Assembly (NCBI RefSeq): GCF_007280415.1
Contig: NZ_VKKU01000001.1
Span: 1,612,001 to 1,676,000 of the forward strand
DNA length: 64,000 nucleotides
Direction: 5' to 3'
Source of the DNA: Sphingorhabdus contaminans
GTDB taxonomy: Bacteria; Pseudomonadota; Alphaproteobacteria; Sphingomonadales; Sphingomonadaceae
Under the pieces are notes generated by a model. It searched no databases, had not been told where the DNA came from, and was given only the letters and a program-made list of their open reading frames with translations. The stretch's first letter is position 1. Each line of letters opens with the position of its first letter. Positions 1 to 8,995 of the stretch are shown piece after piece. The translations under genes were made by a program, and so were the position numbers.

Positions 1-191
1 TTTCACCGTGCCGTGCGATGAAAACCCTTTTTCCCCCGGTCGAAATCATGGTGGCGCTTATTCCACAGCTTATTGCACATGGCAAAAGCTATCGACTTGC
101 CCTTGTGGACAAAGCGGTTAAGGAAGATTCGCCGAAAGAATAGCGCTTTCCGGCGGATTTACGGGCAGGCAGCCCGATTAGGGGAATTGGA

Positions 192-1307
192 ATGAAAGCC
201 ACGATAGAACGCGCGACCCTGCTGAAAAGCCTGAGCCACGTCCAATCGGTTGTCGAGCGGCGCAACACCATCCCCATTCTGTCGAACGTCCTGATCGAAG
301 CGAGCGGCAACGGCCAGATCAAACTGACCGCGACCGACCTTGATTTGCAGATTGTCGAGACCTTTGCCGCCGATGTTGAAATTCCCGGCGCAACCACCGT
401 GTCGGCCCACACATTATTTGAAATCGCCCGCAAGCTTCCCGATGGCAGCCAGGTGCAGCTCCATGCCGCTGATGGGCGCATGGCCGTAAATGCCGGTCGC
501 GCCCGTTTCAGCCTGGCGACATTGCCACGTGATGATTTCCCGATGATTGCCGAAGGTGAATTGCCGACATCTTTCGAAATTCCGGCAAGCTCTCTGGTGC
601 AGATTATCGACAAGACACGCTTTGCCATTTCGACCGAGGAAACCCGCTATTATCTGAACGGCATTTTCCTGCACGTTACAGAAGATGCGGAGCCGGTGTT
701 GAAAGCCGCGGCAACCGATGGACACCGCCTTGCCCGCGTCACCCTGCCCCGTCCGGCAGGCGCAGAGGGCATGCCCGACATCATCGTACCACGCAAATGC
801 GTCGCCGAGATCCGCAAGCTTCTGGATGAAAGCGGCGACAATTCCATTCAGGTTGATCTGTCGGCATCGAAAATCCGTTTCACCTTTGACAGCGTGATCC
901 TGACATCCAAGCTGATTGACGGAACCTTTCCCGATTATAGCCGGGTCATTCCAACCGCGAATGACAAGCTGCTCAGGATTGATCCCAAAGCATTCAGTCA
1001 GGGTGTCGACCGTGTTGCGACCATCGCGACCGAGAAAACCCGCGCTGTCAAAATGGCGTTGGATAAGGACAAGATCACCCTTTCCGTGACGTCGCCCGAA
1101 AACGGTACGGCAGCGGAAGAAGTGTCGGGTCAATATTCAAGCGATGGCTTCGAAATCGGTTTTAACGCACGCTATCTGATGGATATATTGAGCGAGATCG
1201 AAGGCGATGTGGTCGAACTCCATCTCGCCGACGCCAGCGCACCGACGCTCATTCGCGAGAATGACAAATCAAGCGCGCTCTATGTGCTGATGCCGATGCG
1301 GGTTTGA
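192..1307 (+). CDS. dnaN: DNA polymerase III subunit beta (sliding clamp)
   Basis: This encodes the ring-shaped clamp that tethers DNA polymerase III to DNA during replication and repair. The 371-residue length is normal for bacterial DnaN. The N-terminus (MKATIERATLLKSLSHVQSV), the internal TDGHRLA motif and the C-terminal MPMRV are family hallmarks, and the three repeated clamp domains account for the whole length. A purine-rich GGGGAATTGGA sits just before the ATG. No dnaA or recF is adjacent in the visible sequence. The stop codon lies inside a perfect 10-bp hairpin shared with the convergent amidohydrolase gene. Confidence 0.97.
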   Translation: MKATIERATLLKSLSHVQSVVERRNTIPILSNVLIEASGNGQIKLTATDLDLQIVETFAADVEIPGATTVSAHTLFEIARKLPDGSQVQLHAADGRMAVNAGRARFSLATLPRDDFPMIAEGELPTSFEIPASSLVQIIDKTRFAISTEETRYYLNGIFLHVTEDAEPVLKAAATDGHRLARVTLPRPAGAEGMPDIIVPRKCVAEIRKLLDESGDNSIQVDLSASKIRFTFDSVILTSKLIDGTFPDYSRVIPTANDKLLRIDPKAFSQGVDRVATIATEKTRAVKMALDKDKITLSVTSPENGTAAEEVSGQYSSDGFEIGFNARYLMDILSEIEGDVVELHLADASAPTLIRENDKSSALYVLMPMRV

Positions 1308-1321
1308 TCACTCAAACCCGC
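1298..1321. terminator. perfect hairpin at the dnaN 3' end
   Basis: Two 10-base arms, GCGGGTTTGA and TCAAACCCGC, flank a TCAC loop, and the dnaN TGA stop is part of the left arm. The hairpin lies between two convergent genes and could end transcription from both sides. No U-tract follows on either strand, so intrinsic termination is uncertain. Confidence 0.5.
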
Positions 1322-1343
1322 TCGAACAGTCCCTAAAATCAGT

Positions 1344-3086
1344 TCACTCGGCCGCTTCGGCCATTGCGATATCCTGTGGTCCGCGCACAACGGTGCCCGG
1401 CAATGCCCCTGTCATGGCACCGTCGCGGAAGGTTACAACGCCTGACTTGATCGTGGCGACATAGCCTTTAGCTTTCTGCAGCAGCCGCTTCCCTCCGGCC
1501 GGCAGATCAAAGGCGAGCCATGGCTTTTGCAGGCGGAGATTGTCGAAATCAATCACATTAATGTCGGCAAGATAGCCGGGCTTCAGCACGCCCCGATCAT
1601 TCAGCCCGTACAGGCGAGCGGTATCATGGCATTGCCGTTTGATCGCAAGTTCCAGGGGGATCGTCCCTGCCTTGCGGTCACGCGCCCAATAGCTGAGCAA
1701 AAATGTTGGCGCCGCAGCATCGCAGATGGTGCCGCAATGCGCACCGCCATCCGACAAGGATGCAAGCGTGTCTTCCGATTCCAGTAATTCCTTGGTGAAA
1801 TCCAGATTGCCGTCCATGTAATTGAGGATGGGCAAATAGATCATGCCGTTGCCATCGTCCTGCATCAACTGGTCATAGGCATATTCCGCAGCTTCCTTGC
1901 CCGCGGCACTGGCGAAACCGAAGATGCTCTCTTCACGCGTAGGTTCGTAGCTGAAGTCTTCCAGCAGCGGAAACTGCATGGCCCATGCCGCTGTCACCAG
2001 CATGAAGAAGGGAACCATATCGGGCGATGGCGGGGGGATGTTGTCCTCGGCCAGCATCTGCGCCTTGAACGCAGGATCGGACAGCTTCGCCTTTTGCTGG
2101 TCCCACGGCAGATCCTTGATCGCGTCCCAGCTTGGCTTGCGCATGAAGGGGTGCACCGTTCCCCGCCAGTTCATGATGACGCCGATACCCCGCAGGCCAA
2201 TTGCAGCGACAATTTTTGCACCATTGTCATTGGCCGCCCGCATGGCCGCCATCTGGTCTTTCCAGTGCATCTGCTTGATCGGCGATTGCAGCATCGAAAA
2301 AACGATCGGTTGTCCCGTTTCACCGGACAAGCGGCGCATCCAGCCAAATTCGTCCCATTCAGGCAACAGGTCGGACGTCAGTTCGAACACCCCATGCCCG
2401 GCCTGCGCCATCGCCCGGCCGAGCGCCAGCAATTCGGCTTCGGTGGCTGTCGTGCCCGGCACCAGTTCGCCGTCGATGGATTTGTGCAACACCGTGCGTG
2501 AGGTGGAAACGCCCAAGGCGCCCGCACGCACGCCTTCTTCCACCAATCGCGCCATCTCGGCTATATCGGCTTCGGTCGGTTCCTCATTATCCGCGCCCCG
2601 CTCGCCCATGACATAGGCACGCAGCGCGCCATGGGGGACATGGGTCCCGATGTCGATCGTCCGCGGCAGCCGTTCCAGCGCATCGAGATAGTCGGGGAAG
2701 CTCTCCCAATCCCATTTCATCCCCTCGGCCAGCGCCGTACCGGGAATATCCTCGACCCCCTCCATCAATCCGATCAGCCATTCATGTTTATCCTTGTGCG
2801 CTGGCGCAAAGCCGACGCCGCAATTGCCCATGACAGCGGTCGTCACGCCATGCCAGCTGGACGGCGCCATCTCGCTGTCCCAGGTTGCCTGGCCGTCATA
2901 ATGGGTGTGGATATCGACAAAACCCGGTGCGACAATCTTGCCGCTGGCATCGATTTCTTCACGACCCTGTGTGCTGATATGGCCGATGGCGGTAATAACG
3001 CCGCCATCAATGGCGATGTCGCCGGAATAGCGCGCGGCCCCTGTCCCGTCGACAATCGTTCCCCCGCGTATAACCAGATCATGCAT
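1344..3086 (-). CDS. N-acyl-D-amino-acid deacylase-like amidohydrolase (family 3)
   Basis: A metal-dependent hydrolase of the D-aminoacylase branch of the amidohydrolase superfamily, which typically removes acyl groups from N-acyl-D-amino acids. Seen in the sequence: an N-terminal composite beta domain ([16 protein letters not shown]), then [14 protein letters not shown] near residue 55 carrying the HxH metal ligands, and a late LSDGGAHC segment with the catalytic Asp. The C-terminus returns to the beta domain ([15 protein letters not shown]). Its 580 residues suit this branch. GGAGAG precedes the ATG. It is the last gene of a minus-strand run beginning with the Mn exporter. The exact substrate cannot be read; a dihydropyrimidinase-like activity is less likely. 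Confidence 0.85.
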   Translation of the reverse strand: MHDLVIRGGTIVDGTGAARYSGDIAIDGGVITAIGHISTQGREEIDASGKIVAPGFVDIHTHYDGQATWDSEMAPSSWHGVTTAVMGNCGVGFAPAHKDKHEWLIGLMEGVEDIPGTALAEGMKWDWESFPDYLDALERLPRTIDIGTHVPHGALRAYVMGERGADNEEPTEADIAEMARLVEEGVRAGALGVSTSRTVLHKSIDGELVPGTTATEAELLALGRAMAQAGHGVFELTSDLLPEWDEFGWMRRLSGETGQPIVFSMLQSPIKQMHWKDQMAAMRAANDNGAKIVAAIGLRGIGVIMNWRGTVHPFMRKPSWDAIKDLPWDQQKAKLSDPAFKAQMLAEDNIPPPSPDMVPFFMLVTAAWAMQFPLLEDFSYEPTREESIFGFASAAGKEAAEYAYDQLMQDDGNGMIYLPILNYMDGNLDFTKELLESEDTLASLSDGGAHCGTICDAAAPTFLLSYWARDRKAGTIPLELAIKRQCHDTARLYGLNDRGVLKPGYLADINVIDFDNLRLQKPWLAFDLPAGGKRLLQKAKGYVATIKSGVVTFRDGAMTGALPGTVVRGPQDIAMAEAAE

Positions 3087-3158
3087 GCCGACTCTCCTCT
3101 ATCCTGTGGTAGAGAATAGCAGCATTAATCGAACGGTTAAAGCATGTTGCCATGCCGT

Positions 3159-4514
3159 TTATTCGGCGGGCTGCACGTCCTGTGCTTTGCGCAAGCGATT
3201 GCCGGCCAAGCCACGCAACGCGGCAAAGAAACGGGGCACCAGGGCATGACGTTCCATCCACATCGCATATTCGGCATAGGCAGGGTCCGACATCAGATGC
3301 TTTTCCTCGGTCTTTGCCCGCCAATAATAGATTGCGCTGACAAGCGCGAGAATGGCGGTGTTGCGGATCATATCAGACAAATTGCCGGTCGTGACCAGAA
3401 AGGGCATGGTCGCCAGCCACCAATAGCTGTTCTTGCTGAGATAGGCCGGATGCTTGGTAAAGGCATAGGGTCCGTGCGTTAATATGCCGCGATGGGTCAG
3501 GTTCGAAAAGCGCAGGCCGAACGCTACCGTCGCCCATGCATAGATGCCCGTCAAGGCGACAAGCAACCCGCCCCAAATCCACAAGAGCAACGTCTGGCCT
3601 TCAAACCAATAGGCCCAGTCACTGGTGCCGATGTGATAGTCGAGGGGTCCGCCATTGTTCATCAGGATGAAGGGCGGATAGCACATGAGCGCAGCAACCC
3701 AGCCCGCCAGATAGGGATTGGCCGTGCGGATATGCGCATCCAGCGGCTTCATCGTCAGCATATAGCCGACCGTGGCAAATTGTACGTCGACCAGAAACAT
3801 TGCGGTGATGAGCGCATTGGCCAGCCAGACGGGATTGGTCACCACTTCTGCAAAGTTCATGTTCACAATGTCACGAAAACCGCCCGGAACGATGGAGATC
3901 ATGAACGCAAGGAAGAACCCTTTTACCGCCCAGGCCCGCAAATGGTGGAAGATTTCGTCTTTGTCCCAATCGTCACGGCCCGCAATCCACGCACCGAAAT
4001 GCCATGAACCATCGCGAGGGTTCACCAGATAGCGATCCAGCCAAACCACATAGACAACGGAGAGCAGAACGAGCGGAATGGCTGCCACCTCGAACATCTC
4101 CATCGAGAACAGATAATTACCGTCCCAATAAAAACGGCACAGGCCATAAATTGCGGCAATCACACCCCATGTGGCCCAAAGTCCCGCAATTTTGACGATG
4201 CTGATATCGAGTACATCGGCAACAGGCCGTTTTAGCGACCAGTCAATTCCGGTGGATGGCCGTTTGTGCACCTTGTCCACAATTACCGACCACAACACCA
4301 TTGGCAGCCCGCAAAAGGCGAGCGCCACCATAGCGGAATAGGCACCATCGGCGCGTTCCGGCCAGCCTGAAAAACCGAGATTTTCCATGATATAGCCGAA
4401 ATTCCGGGCAATAAGGATCGCCAGTGCCAGACCCAAAAGACCGCATAGACCGACAGCGGTGCTGACGGCGGACACTGGTCTGGATTCAGATATCGCTAAT
4501 TGGTCGTCCTTCAC
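3159..4514 (-). CDS. ICMT-like membrane methyltransferase
   Basis: A polytopic membrane protein of 451 residues with roughly nine hydrophobic segments. The C-terminal third carries the isoprenylcysteine carboxyl methyltransferase / phospholipid methyltransferase signature: THGPYAFTKHPAYLSKN near residue 350, followed after a membrane segment by YYWRAKTEEKHL and a Y-x-x-Y element. These form the SAM-binding region in this family. It probably methylates a lipid or membrane-associated substrate, but the substrate is not visible. The first codon is GTG. It lies 40 nt after the Amj-like gene on the same strand and is likely cotranscribed with it. The Ste24-like protease elsewhere in the window is not evidence of a prenylation pathway. 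Confidence 0.75.
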   Translation of the reverse strand: MKDDQLAISESRPVSAVSTAVGLCGLLGLALAILIARNFGYIMENLGFSGWPERADGAYSAMVALAFCGLPMVLWSVIVDKVHKRPSTGIDWSLKRPVADVLDISIVKIAGLWATWGVIAAIYGLCRFYWDGNYLFSMEMFEVAAIPLVLLSVVYVVWLDRYLVNPRDGSWHFGAWIAGRDDWDKDEIFHHLRAWAVKGFFLAFMISIVPGGFRDIVNMNFAEVVTNPVWLANALITAMFLVDVQFATVGYMLTMKPLDAHIRTANPYLAGWVAALMCYPPFILMNNGGPLDYHIGTSDWAYWFEGQTLLLWIWGGLLVALTGIYAWATVAFGLRFSNLTHRGILTHGPYAFTKHPAYLSKNSYWWLATMPFLVTTGNLSDMIRNTAILALVSAIYYWRAKTEEKHLMSDPAYAEYAMWMERHALVPRFFAALRGLAGNRLRKAQDVQPAE

Positions 4515-4554
4515 GCCATGTCCATTAGCGCAAATTGGTTAAGAAAAGGGTGCC

Positions 4555-5358
4555 TTAAACCCGGGCAGCGACCCAGACGATTAACCACGCAGATGGCAGG
4601 AGCAATGCCTGCGCCAACAAGGTTCCACCAACGCGGCTCATGGACAACCACACGATGGTGCGCCGGTAGTCGGCTTCCGACACACGGCCTTCGACAACAT
4701 CATCGGTCATGACCGACAATTGGGGATCGATCAGCACAAAGAGCAAGATTGTCGCAAAGCCGTTGACCACCGCCGATAGCTGTGACGCGGTTACGCGGAA
4801 TTCAGGGTAGAGATAACCTGCATAAAGCGAGGCAATCACACCGACGGTCAACAGCGCCTGTGCCACCACATTCATTGCAATAACACGCCAGGAAAGCACC
4901 GTCGGCTTGCTGAGCGATTTGGCATTGGCACCTTTGGGCAGGGAAACCGATTTCAACACCACATTGCGCCCCCGGGGCGTAAATGCGCTGAACAGTAGCT
5001 TGCCCACCGACCGATGCTTGTGAAATTCGCCAATGGCAGCGGCAAACCAGCGCTGCACGGTAGGCACCATCAATGCGCCGAGAACCGTTGCTATGGTCGC
5101 CGAAAAAAGGACAATCCGCAAATCAAGCAATAGCCGTTCACCGGTCCCGTTGACGATCCCATTTTCAATCCGCTTTGCCAGAAAAGGCCCCAGAAAGCTG
5201 TTTGATGTACGGGAAACCAGCACCAGCACATTGAACAATGCAAACGACAAGGCAATTTTATGTGTCCGCACCCCGGCTATGCGGGCAGCATAGGCCAATG
5301 CGCCGATCAGATGTATGACCAGCGTCAAAAGGCAGATGTTGATAAGGGGCCAATCCAT
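4555..5358 (-). CDS. Amj-like (DUF2837) membrane protein, putative lipid II flippase
   Basis: A 267-residue polytopic protein with about six membrane segments. The stretch around residues 30-65, including LVSRTSNSFLGPFLAKRIE, resembles the DUF2837/Amj family. Bacillus subtilis Amj flips lipid-linked peptidoglycan precursors as an alternative to MurJ. In this window it begins 12 nt after the argG stop and so is probably translated from the argG transcript. AAGG precedes the ATG. Family assignment rests on pattern recognition of the N-terminal half; flippase activity in this organism is inference. Confidence 0.65.
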   Translation of the reverse strand: MDWPLINICLLTLVIHLIGALAYAARIAGVRTHKIALSFALFNVLVLVSRTSNSFLGPFLAKRIENGIVNGTGERLLLDLRIVLFSATIATVLGALMVPTVQRWFAAAIGEFHKHRSVGKLLFSAFTPRGRNVVLKSVSLPKGANAKSLSKPTVLSWRVIAMNVVAQALLTVGVIASLYAGYLYPEFRVTASQLSAVVNGFATILLFVLIDPQLSVMTDDVVEGRVSEADYRRTIVWLSMSRVGGTLLAQALLLPSAWLIVWVAARV

Positions 5359-5370
5359 GGCCTTAGCCTA

Positions 5371-6588
5371 TCAGCCTTTGCGTTGACCCAACAGCCGCAA
5401 ACGAAGAGCATTCAACTTAATGAAGCCCGCGGCATCTTTCTGGTCATAGGCACCCGCGTCGTCCTCGAACGTCACAACCTTTTCGCTATACAGGCTGTTA
5501 GGAGATTTGCGCCCAACAACACTCGCTAAACCTTTGTAAAGTTTGAGACGGACCGTCCCCGATACCAACGCCTGGCTATGGTCAATCGCGGCCTGCAGCA
5601 TTTCACGTTCTGGCGAGAACCAAAAGCCGTTATAAATAAGCTCGGCATATTTCGGCATCAGTTCATCTTTTAGATGCGCTGCGCCGCGGTCGAGTGTGAT
5701 GCTTTCAATGCCGCGATGGGCGCGCGCATAGATTTCGCCGCCCGGCGTTTCGTACATGCCGCGCGACTTCATGCCGACGAACCGGTTTTCCACCAGATCC
5801 AGACGGCCAATGCCATGCTTGCGGCCAAGATCGTTCAGCGCGGCCAGCAAAGTTGCCGGCGACATCGCCACTCCATTCAGAGCAACGCCATCGCCTTTTT
5901 CAAAATCAATGGTGATATATTCCGGTGCGTCCGGAGCATCTTCCGGATTGACCGTGCGGGAATAGACATAGTCTGGGGTTTCATCCCACGGATCTTCCAA
6001 TACCTTGCCCTCGCTTGAGGTGTGCAAAAGATTGGCATCCGTTGAAAAAGGGCTCTCGCCGCGCTTATCCTTGGGCACCGGAATCTGGTGCTGTTCCGCC
6101 CATTCGATCAGGCGGGTGCGGCTCGTCAAATCCCATTCGCGCCAGGGGGCGATAACCTTGATATCGGGGTTTAACGCATAGGCAGACAATTCGAACCGGA
6201 CCTGGTCATTGCCCTTGCCGGTCGCGCCATGTGCAATCGCATCCGCGCCGGTTTCCGCGGCAATTTCTATCAGCCTTTTGGAAATAAGAGGCCGGGCAAT
6301 CGACGTTCCGAGCAAATAGTCGCCTTCGTAACGCGCGTTGGCGCGCATCATCGGAAATACGAAATCGCGGACAAATTCCTCGCGCAAATCGTCGATATAG
6401 ATATGATGATCCGGAACGCCCATCAGCACAGCCTTCGCCCGTGCGGGCTCCAACTCTTCACCCTGCCCGAGATCGGCCGTGAAGGTCACCACTTCGCAGC
6501 CATATTCGACCTGAAGCCATTTCAGAATAACGCTGGTGTCGAGACCGCCCGAATAGGCAAGGACAACTTTTTTGACCGAATCTTTCAT
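5371..6588 (-). CDS. argG: Argininosuccinate synthase
   Basis: Catalyses ATP-dependent joining of citrulline and aspartate to argininosuccinate, the penultimate step of arginine synthesis, in the cytoplasm. The N-terminal [12 protein letters not shown] is the PP-loop that binds ATP. Other family blocks are visible: [21 protein letters not shown] and a C-terminal KSPNSLYSE. Its 405 residues match the common form of the enzyme. GAGAGG lies before the ATG. The 12-nt gap to the downstream Amj-like gene suggests cotranscription. No ARG box or attenuator was recognised upstream. Confidence 0.97.
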   Translation of the reverse strand: MKDSVKKVVLAYSGGLDTSVILKWLQVEYGCEVVTFTADLGQGEELEPARAKAVLMGVPDHHIYIDDLREEFVRDFVFPMMRANARYEGDYLLGTSIARPLISKRLIEIAAETGADAIAHGATGKGNDQVRFELSAYALNPDIKVIAPWREWDLTSRTRLIEWAEQHQIPVPKDKRGESPFSTDANLLHTSSEGKVLEDPWDETPDYVYSRTVNPEDAPDAPEYITIDFEKGDGVALNGVAMSPATLLAALNDLGRKHGIGRLDLVENRFVGMKSRGMYETPGGEIYARAHRGIESITLDRGAAHLKDELMPKYAELIYNGFWFSPEREMLQAAIDHSQALVSGTVRLKLYKGLASVVGRKSPNSLYSEKVVTFEDDAGAYDQKDAAGFIKLNALRLRLLGQRKG

Positions 6589-6652
6589 AAAGACCTCTCG
6601 ACACGTAATGACAATGCGGGGCGGCTAGCAGGGGGAAGCAGGGGGCGCAACC

Positions 6653-7219
6653 CTAACCCACAATCTCATAAATCTGCCAAATTCCGAGCGAAAGGAACAG
6701 CATGGCGGCAAAGAGACGAACGATGTTCAACGGTACTCTTTTTACCAAAGCCTCGCCGAGAAATACGGCAGGAACATTCGCAAGCATCATCCCCAAAGTC
6801 GTCCCGGCTGCGACGGCCAGAACACTATGGTAATGGGCGCCCAATGCTACTGTGGCAACCTGCGTCTTGTCGCCCACCTCGACCAGGAAAAAGGCGATCG
6901 TCGTGGTCAGGAAAACGCTCCCCTTATGCGACACCTGCCCGTCCTTTTCGTCAATCTTGTCCGGTACCAATGTCCATAAAGCCATAGCGACAAAGCCAAG
7001 TGCCACGGCCCATCGGAACCATGGTGCGTCAAGTAACCCCGCAATTTGCTGACCTGCCAATGCCGCCAGAGCGTGGTTGATCAAGGTGGCCGCCAATATG
7101 CCGAAGATGATCGGGACAGGAGCGCGAAAACGGGTGCTGAGCCATATTGCAAGCAGCATGGTCTTGTCGCCGATCTCGGCTAAGGCAACGACGGCAGTGG
7201 ACGTGAAGAAAGCTTCCAT
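6653..7219 (-). CDS. TMEM165/GDT1 (UPF0016) family Mn2+ exporter
   Basis: A 188-residue, six-helix protein made of two homologous halves. Each half carries the family motif: AEIGDKTMLLAI near residue 15 and VEVGDKTQVATVAL near residue 112. The acidic residues of these E-x-G-D-K-[TS] motifs form the cation path. Bacterial members export manganese. A yybP-ykoY riboswitch immediately upstream on the same strand fits that role, because it turns such genes on when Mn2+ is high. The nearest downstream gene is argG after about 65 nt. Confidence 0.9.
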   Translation of the reverse strand: MEAFFTSTAVVALAEIGDKTMLLAIWLSTRFRAPVPIIFGILAATLINHALAALAGQQIAGLLDAPWFRWAVALGFVAMALWTLVPDKIDEKDGQVSHKGSVFLTTTIAFFLVEVGDKTQVATVALGAHYHSVLAVAAGTTLGMMLANVPAVFLGEALVKRVPLNIVRLFAAMLFLSLGIWQIYEIVG

Positions 7220-7300
7220 GAGATATTCCAGAGGCCAGGCAGTTAGGTTTCAGACGCAATGCCACCAACAACCCCGCCCGACCGGAACGGATTGCCAGTG

Positions 7301-7417
7301 CCATTGGTCTCGCCTTGAACCGCACATGCGGCCCCAAATGCACCATGACCTCTCGGCCAAATATGTTGATGCATAATCCGTTTCCGGAGTGGAAACGACT
7401 GGCTACTCCCCAGATGA
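7301..7417 (-). ncRNA. yybP-ykoY (Mn2+-sensing) riboswitch
   Basis: Read on the minus strand, this leader shows the conserved 5' GGGGAGTAGCC, the central ATCAACATA and the 3' GGCGAGACC elements of the yybP-ykoY class in the right order. P1 can form between CAT(C)TGG at the 5' end and CCAATG at the 3' end. GTTTCC/GGAAAC makes a neighbouring stem. It lies about 80 nt before the UPF0016 Mn exporter, the gene class this riboswitch typically controls. The expression platform in 7220-7300 was not resolved. Confidence 0.88.
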
Positions 7418-7455
7418 CGGGATATTCTCTAGGCGTGTTGGAAGGGAGACGCAAG

Positions 7456-7881
7456 ATGGCCAAGTCCGAAAACAAAACCAAACCCACCGAAATCGATGCA
7501 CATGCCTTTGTGGAATCGGTGGCCGATCCACGGCAGAAGGAAGATGCCGCTCAGATTTTGGGGATGATGGAACGGCTATCGGGCCATCCGCCCAAAATGT
7601 GGGGACCAAGCATTATCGGCTTTGGCAGCTATCATTATAAATATGATAGCGGACGTGAGGGGGACATGTGCCGCATCGGCTTTTCGCCGCGCAAGGGCCA
7701 GACGGTGCTCTATCTTCTAGACGGGTTTGCGGGTTACACTGAGTTATTGGGAAAGCTGGGCAAGCACAAAACGGGCAAGTCATGCCTCTATGTCAAGCGC
7801 CTGAGCGACGTCGACACGGACGTTCTGGAGCAATTGGTAACCAGTTCGCTGGCCTGGATGGCGGAAAAATATCCGGAGTGA
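7456..7881 (+). CDS. DUF1801 domain-containing protein
   Basis: A 141-residue cytoplasmic protein of the YdhG-like/DUF1801 family. Seen: DAHAFVESVADPRQKEDA, MWGPSIIGFGSYHYKYDSG and IGFSPRKGQTVLYLLDGF, which are the recurrent family blocks. The molecular function is unknown. The ATG at 7456 is preferred to the in-frame ATG at 7315 because GGAAGGGAGA precedes it and because the region upstream is occupied on the other strand by the Mn riboswitch. The two divergent promoters must therefore lie within 7417-7455 or overlap the riboswitch. Confidence 0.85.
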   Translation: MAKSENKTKPTEIDAHAFVESVADPRQKEDAAQILGMMERLSGHPPKMWGPSIIGFGSYHYKYDSGREGDMCRIGFSPRKGQTVLYLLDGFAGYTELLGKLGKHKTGKSCLYVKRLSDVDTDVLEQLVTSSLAWMAEKYPE

Positions 7882-7962
7882 CGTCGTAACCTGCGGCCAT
7901 TTTCCTGCGAATGGTGGGGCAAGGATGCCCCTTGCCATTGTCCAAACATGGAAACCCAGCCG

Positions 7963-8694
7963 ATGAAATCTCTCGCCCTGATTGCCCTGCCTATGATCCT
8001 TGCCATGGGGGCCTGCTCCGAGCAGCCCGAGATCATGCCTGAAGCGCAAGCAAAGCAAGCAACATTGGCGGCCACGGCAGAAATGCCCATTGTTGTGGAA
8101 CTCTACCAAAGCCAGGGCTGCTCCTCCTGTCCCCCGGCAAATGCGGCGGTAAACGCAGTGGCAGACCAGCCCGGGATTATCGCGCTCAGTTTCGCCGTTA
8201 CCTATTGGGACCGGCTGGGCTGGAAGGATGTCTTCGCCGATAAATCCTACACACAGCGGCAATATGACTATGCCCATGCATTGGGTAATCCCAATGTCTA
8301 TACCCCGCAAATTGTCATCAACGGCAAGACGGCGCTGACCGGCATCCGGAAAGGCGAACTGTCCACCGCGCTGCGTTCGGCCAAGCCCATTGCCGATGGA
8401 CCGAAGGTCGAAATTTTGCCCGACGCTGTCCGGATTGGCACAGGCACCGGCACTGCCAATATCTGGCTGGTCAGCTATGACCCGCGCACGCAAAATGTCG
8501 CGATCCGGTCGGGCGAAAATAGTGGCCGTACCCTGCCCCACAAAAATATCGTGCGCTCGCTGACTAAACTGGGCGTGTGGTCCGGCGTATCGACCCAGTT
8601 GAAGCGGCCGATGACCAGTCAAAAGGGCCTAAAAAATGTAGTCTTGGTTCAGCGACAGGGTGCGGGACCCATTATCGCGGCAAAGACATTCTAA
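7963..8694 (+). CDS. DUF1223 thioredoxin-like exported protein
   Basis: A secreted or lipid-anchored protein (243 residues) with a thioredoxin-like fold. The N-terminus MKSLALIALPMILAMGAC is a signal peptide ending in a possible, slightly atypical lipobox (MGAC). The core ELYQSQGCSSCPPAN near residue 45 carries the CxxC of the DUF1223 family, followed by the family block YWDRLGWKDVFAD and YTPQIVINGK. Its role is unknown; a periplasmic redox function is plausible from the CxxC. The ATG at 7963 gives a clean signal peptide; an in-frame ATG at 7948 adds five residues. Confidence 0.82.
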   Translation: MKSLALIALPMILAMGACSEQPEIMPEAQAKQATLAATAEMPIVVELYQSQGCSSCPPANAAVNAVADQPGIIALSFAVTYWDRLGWKDVFADKSYTQRQYDYAHALGNPNVYTPQIVINGKTALTGIRKGELSTALRSAKPIADGPKVEILPDAVRIGTGTGTANIWLVSYDPRTQNVAIRSGENSGRTLPHKNIVRSLTKLGVWSGVSTQLKRPMTSQKGLKNVVLVQRQGAGPIIAAKTF

Positions 8695-8696
8695 CG

Positions 8697-8858
8697 CTAT
8701 TCGGTGGGAAAGCTGTCCTTGGCATTGGTCGTTTTGCCGCGACCAGATTGCCGGATTTTGAACTGTCGACGATTGTTGAAATAACGGACCGTCAGCGCTG
8801 CCAAAATGAGCAACAGGATTGCACAAAGTGAGTAGGCAATGATTAGCCTGCTTTCCAT
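8697..8858 (-). CDS. small single-span membrane protein (53 aa), hypothetical
   Basis: This short ORF occupies an otherwise empty interval. The product starts MESRLIIAYSLCAILLLIL, a single strongly hydrophobic helix (residues 5-24), followed by a basic tail (RYFNNRRQFKIRQ) and a polar end. Such N-out, positive-inside topology is typical of real small membrane proteins. A GGAG lies 12 nt before the ATG, which is longer than ideal. The stop lies 2 nt beyond the convergent DUF1223 stop. It follows manA on the same strand after about 137 nt. Whether it is translated is unproven. Confidence 0.5.
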   Translation of the reverse strand: MESRLIIAYSLCAILLLILAALTVRYFNNRRQFKIRQSGRGKTTNAKDSFPTE

Positions 8859-8995
8859 AATTCTGAAAAACTCCAGGGATCAAATAGCAAGATGATTTTA
8901 CATTTCCGGGCGTCTTAACGCATAAGGAAAACGTATCAACACTATTTAATGCAAAATTATGACCGTGCAAATTGAGAGGTTTTTGGCGGGAAAAA

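Noticed and set aside
1-191. Possible DnaA boxes and replication origin before dnaN (TGTGGACAA at 104-112, TTATT-CCACA-like)
   Set aside because: Only one weak variant box; the same 9-mer also occurs inside unrelated coding sequence at about 4276 and 63978. No AT-rich unwinding region or box cluster.
414-1133. Long antisense ORF inside dnaN
   Set aside because: Shadow of a real gene in GC-rich sequence; no recognisable domain or ribosome binding site.
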